From: Paraburkholderia sp. BL21I4N1
Lineage (GTDB): Bacteria; Pseudomonadota; Gammaproteobacteria; Burkholderiales; Burkholderiaceae
Reading direction: 5' to 3'
Assembly: GCF_002973525.1 (NCBI RefSeq)
Contig: NZ_PVEN01000020.1
Span: 62,001 to 126,000 of the forward strand
DNA: 64,000 bases
The notes beneath the pieces are model-generated. The model was given only the letters and a program-made list of their open reading frames with translations. It was not told where the DNA came from and ran no database searches. Both the position numbers and the translations under genes were made by a program. Every line of letters begins with the position of its first letter. The stretch's first letter is position 1. Shown piece after piece: positions 61,714 to 64,000 of the stretch.

Positions 61714-63174
61714 TCAGCCGGCCGGCTGACCTAGCAGGTGTTCTAGAGTACTGATCAATGTACGGCGGTATTGCGCCTGCTCTTCGTAAGTTCGCGCCGC
61801 GGCTTCGATATCCGCGCTGCAATGCGGACAGGTCTGCTCGTTCGCGTGGACGTAGCCGTTGCAGTTGCGGCATAGCGCCAGTTTGGTCGGTATCCGGCCC
61901 ACTTCCGGCGCGCGCTTGCCTTTGTTCTTCCACGTGAGTTCGATGGTTTGCCCCGAGCGAACGATGCTCGCCACCGGCGTGCCGTCCGAAATCCTCTCGG
62001 TCACCAGATCGAAACGCCCCACCGCGAACGACGCGGCCCCGGCCTCCTCCACTTTGACGATCCGCTCGCGCAGCCCCTGCTTCTGCAGTTCGATCACGCG
62101 ATAGTGGCAATAAGGATTGTTGCCCGGCTTGCCGAGCAATGAATGCGACGTCCACGTGCAGCCGCCGCGACACACATCCGCGTAATAGCAGGTGCGGCAG
62201 AAGCCCCACAGATCGTCCACCGAACGCAACCGGCCGAAATGGATCGCTTCGCTCGTCCGCCAGATTTCTTCCAGCGAGAGATCGCGTACGTTGCCGCCGG
62301 CAAAGCCGACTGTCGCCAGCGACGGGCATCCCTTGACCGTGCCGTCCGCCTCCAGCGCGATCACCTGTTGCCCCGCGCTACAGCCGGTCCAATGCACGCG
62401 CTCGTCGCCGAAACCGCGCCACAGGTGTTCGTAGGGACCGTAGTAGCCGATGTTGTTGCCCACGTTCATCAACAGGCCGTGGCTCAGGCCGCGTTTGTAG
62501 AGGTCCGCGAGCAGCGGCATCAGTTCCTGCAACTGGTACGGCTGCAGCAGCAATTCGTCGTTGTCGGCGGCGTTGCCCATCGCCACCGTCAGTTGAATCT
62601 GCCAGTGCGTCGCGCCGAGTTCGATGATGGTGTCCATCAGCGCCGGCAGATCCGGCAGCGTCAGCGCGCCGATCTGTGTGTTGACGCTGGTGGCGAGACC
62701 GGCCGCGCGTGCGCGCTTGAGCGTGTCGACCGCCTTGCCGAACGATCCCGGAACGTTGCGTACCTTGTCATGGAGCGGCGCCATGCCGTCGAGCGACACG
62801 CCCACGCCGTTCAGCCCCGCGTCGACGGCTTGCGCGAGTCGCGCCGGGTTCAGATTGCGGCCACCGGTTTGAATCGCGCAATACATGTCGTGCGAGCGGA
62901 TCGCCTTGATTAGCTGAATCCAGTCCTTGCGCAGATAAGCTTCGCCGCCGATCAGCGAGACCTCGCGAGTGCCGAGCCGGGCCAGCGACTCGATGACTTC
63001 GAGACACTCGTCGGTATTCAGTTCGTTGGGGCGGCGGCGGCCTGCGCGCGAGCCGCAATGCAAACACTTCAGATCGCAAGCCAGCGTAATTTCCCACACC
63101 ACATGAACCGGAACGAAGCGCTGAAAGTCATCGTCGCGCAAATAGCGGGCCGGCTGCCGACTGGTCTCGTGCAT
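61714..63174 (-). CDS. radical SAM/SPASM protein with a C-terminal zinc ribbon
   Basis: 486 residues. The radical SAM cluster is CDLKCLHC (Cys33, 37, 40), with GGEAY at about 76-80. A SPASM-type Cys set follows: Cys265, 283, 326, 329, 335, 339 and 356 (FCRTCYYADVCRGGCTWTS), for auxiliary Fe-S clusters as in peptide maturases. Residues ~380-425 are a spacer and 435-452 form a CxxC-x10-CxxC zinc ribbon (LCRNCNGYVHANEQTCPHC), rare on such maturases. ATG 63174 has GGGAAG upstream; a start at 63213 is possible. Such enzymes crosslink or modify ribosomal peptides. No classical short precursor is seen; the adjacent WIPNP protein is the nearest candidate. Confidence 0.87.
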   Translation of the reverse strand: MHETSRQPARYLRDDDFQRFVPVHVVWEITLACDLKCLHCGSRAGRRRPNELNTDECLEVIESLARLGTREVSLIGGEAYLRKDWIQLIKAIRSHDMYCAIQTGGRNLNPARLAQAVDAGLNGVGVSLDGMAPLHDKVRNVPGSFGKAVDTLKRARAAGLATSVNTQIGALTLPDLPALMDTIIELGATHWQIQLTVAMGNAADNDELLLQPYQLQELMPLLADLYKRGLSHGLLMNVGNNIGYYGPYEHLWRGFGDERVHWTGCSAGQQVIALEADGTVKGCPSLATVGFAGGNVRDLSLEEIWRTSEAIHFGRLRSVDDLWGFCRTCYYADVCRGGCTWTSHSLLGKPGNNPYCHYRVIELQKQGLRERIVKVEEAGAASFAVGRFDLVTERISDGTPVASIVRSGQTIELTWKNKGKRAPEVGRIPTKLALCRNCNGYVHANEQTCPHCSADIEAAARTYEEQAQYRRTLISTLEHLLGQPAG

Positions 63175-63283
63175 CTTGCTTCCCTTTTTGTGTGCGGGTT
63201 CCCGCGTCAGCACCGCTGCTGCTCGACGCCGCCTGGCGACAGACGACGCACGGTATGCGCCGTTGCGTCGAATCTCGCCAGGC

Positions 63284-63301
63284 AGGCGCCCAAGGGCGCC
63301 T
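63284..63301 (-). promoter_or_regulatory. hairpin between DUF1842-like and radical SAM genes
   Basis: AGGCGCCCAAGGGCGCCT is a perfect eight-base-arm dyad with a two-base centre, located 17 bases after the DUF1842-like stop and 110 before the radical SAM start. No T-run; it may be an attenuator or processing hairpin. Confidence 0.4.
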
Positions 63302-63318
63302 ACGGCTGTTGCCGTCGA

Positions 63319-63903
63319 TCAGGCACGCCCTTCCAGCCGGGCGATTTCGGCATTCAGTCTGGTCAGCTCGCTCTGAATGCTGCCGGCGTCGGCAAGCTGC
63401 TGTTCAGCCTGGCGTGCCAGCAACTTCATGTGGCTCAGATCGCCGGACGCCTTCGCCTGCTGCAAACCCACGCCATAGAGCGGTGTGACCGGTTGATTCG
63501 GCTCGTGCGGCTGCAGCGCGCCGGTGAGCGTGACGATCGCGTGTTCGACGTCGTGCCAGCGTTGATTGTCGAAGTACTTGTAGCCGGCCTGTCCCGACTG
63601 CCAGCTGCTTTTCAGCACGCCGTGAAACTGGAACGTCTCCGCGAGGCCGCTGGTCGGTCCCGACGGATTGCCCGACAACGTCAGGACGATGACGGGATCC
63701 GTACCGGGCACTAGTTGAAGCTGGCTGTAATTGCCCCAGACGTCCGCATGGAATTCCAGCGGCGGATAGGTCGACTGATAGATGCGGGCCACGCCGCTCA
63801 CCCGCTTGGCGGGCGTGTTGACGAGCAGGGACAGCGTGAGAACGGGCGCGCCGATGGCGGGCGTCGCGACGCGCAGATTAACCGGGAAAAGACCGACAGT
63901 CAT
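63319..63903 (-). CDS. DUF1842-like protein with coiled-coil C-terminus
   Basis: 194 residues from ATG 63903 with GGAG upstream. The N-terminal ~130 residues are beta-rich and fit DUF1842 (LFPVNLRVATPAIGAPVLTL, VSGVARIYQSTYPPLEFHAD, VLTLSGNPSGP). The last ~30 residues form a coiled coil (IQSELTRLNAEIARLEGRA). No signal peptide. Function unknown. It lies upstream of the radical SAM gene in the same direction and is one of at least two tandem related genes. Confidence 0.75.
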   Translation of the reverse strand: MTVGLFPVNLRVATPAIGAPVLTLSLLVNTPAKRVSGVARIYQSTYPPLEFHADVWGNYSQLQLVPGTDPVIVLTLSGNPSGPTSGLAETFQFHGVLKSSWQSGQAGYKYFDNQRWHDVEHAIVTLTGALQPHEPNQPVTPLYGVGLQQAKASGDLSHMKLLARQAEQQLADAGSIQSELTRLNAEIARLEGRA

Positions 63904-63952
63904 GACGATAACTCCTGTGAACAAGGGGTAGCGAAGCGTGACGATCCAGCGT

Positions 63953-64000
63953 TTAGCGAGCGGCTTCGAGCCGGGCGATTTCCGCCTTGAGTTCGCTGAG
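63953..64000 (-). CDS. 3' end of a second gene with the same coiled-coil C-terminus (partial)
   Basis: The frame ending TAA at 63953-63955 reads LSELKAEIARLEAAR, closely like the LTRLNAEIARLEGRA end of the next gene downstream, so it is probably a tandem paralog or partner. Only 15 codons are inside the window. Confidence 0.55.
   Translation of the reverse strand, partial: LSELKAEIARLEAAR

Noticed and set aside
1-64000. tRNA, rRNA, CRISPR arrays, insertion sequences and prophage genes
   Set aside because: No cloverleaf-like arms with CCA ends, no regularly spaced repeats, and no transposase, integrase or structural phage motif were found in the translated frames.

Overview
The window is high-GC, gene-dense DNA with the gene content of Burkholderia sensu lato (most likely Paraburkholderia): DUF3331- and DUF1842-like proteins, an Omp32-type porin, aaeXAB-type efflux genes, many LysR and AraC regulators and several catabolic modules. 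It reads as an ordinary chromosomal accessory region. I see no rRNA, tRNA, CRISPR array, insertion sequence or phage gene. Start codons were chosen by ribosome binding site, homology and overlap with neighbours; where a longer start exists this is stated.

Layout. 0-4.2 kb: a siderophore module (cyclic-peptide-type ABC exporter cut by the window edge, TonB receptor, divergent AraC regulator, Fur-like site). 4.2-6.8 kb: a flavin monooxygenase remnant, a 26-codon membrane mini-protein and the potassium transporter Kup. 6.8-9.1 kb: a Ser/Gly-rich low-complexity protein, a small membrane protein and a chloroperoxidase-like hydrolase. 9.2-15.3 kb: a four-gene aromatic-acid-type efflux operon (FUSC, NodT lipoprotein, DUF1656, HlyD) with a divergent LysR regulator. 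15.3-24 kb: two paralogous ~1000-residue winged-helix/ATPase/TPR regulators flanking a DUF3331 protein, a wrecked metallo-beta-lactamase gene and an AraC regulator. 24-25.8 kb: a cNMP-sensor/thioredoxin-reductase fusion without redox cysteines.

25.9-33.7 kb: a seven-gene minus-strand operon (isochorismatase-like hydrolase, YtcJ-like amidohydrolase, MscS-cNMP channel, HD-domain protein with a changed HD doublet, XapX, exported VOC protein, AlgE-like porin). 34-38.1 kb: LysR regulator divergent from a DsbA-like protein, an aromatic monooxygenase and an MFS carrier. 38.3-42.4 kb: a three-subunit molybdenum hydroxylase (triheme cytochrome c, 2Fe-2S and Mo subunits). Together these resemble equipment for uptake and oxidation of an N-heteroaromatic or aromatic compound, but the substrate cannot be read from the sequence.

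42.4-49.9 kb: an MFS drug-type exporter, a TetR-controlled quinone-oxidoreductase-like gene, and an AtuA-type pair with a CitMHS transporter and divergent LysR. 50-54.3 kb: a CPBP protease, a SnoaL-like protein, a Tat lipoprotein and a PI-PLC-like enzyme. 54.3-60.9 kb: a LacI regulator and a sugar ABC operon with an embedded porin and a recognisable LacI-type operator. 61.1-64 kb: the most unusual locus, a radical SAM/SPASM protein with an added zinc ribbon, next to a small protein built of two WIPNP repeats and a tandem set of DUF1842-like proteins.
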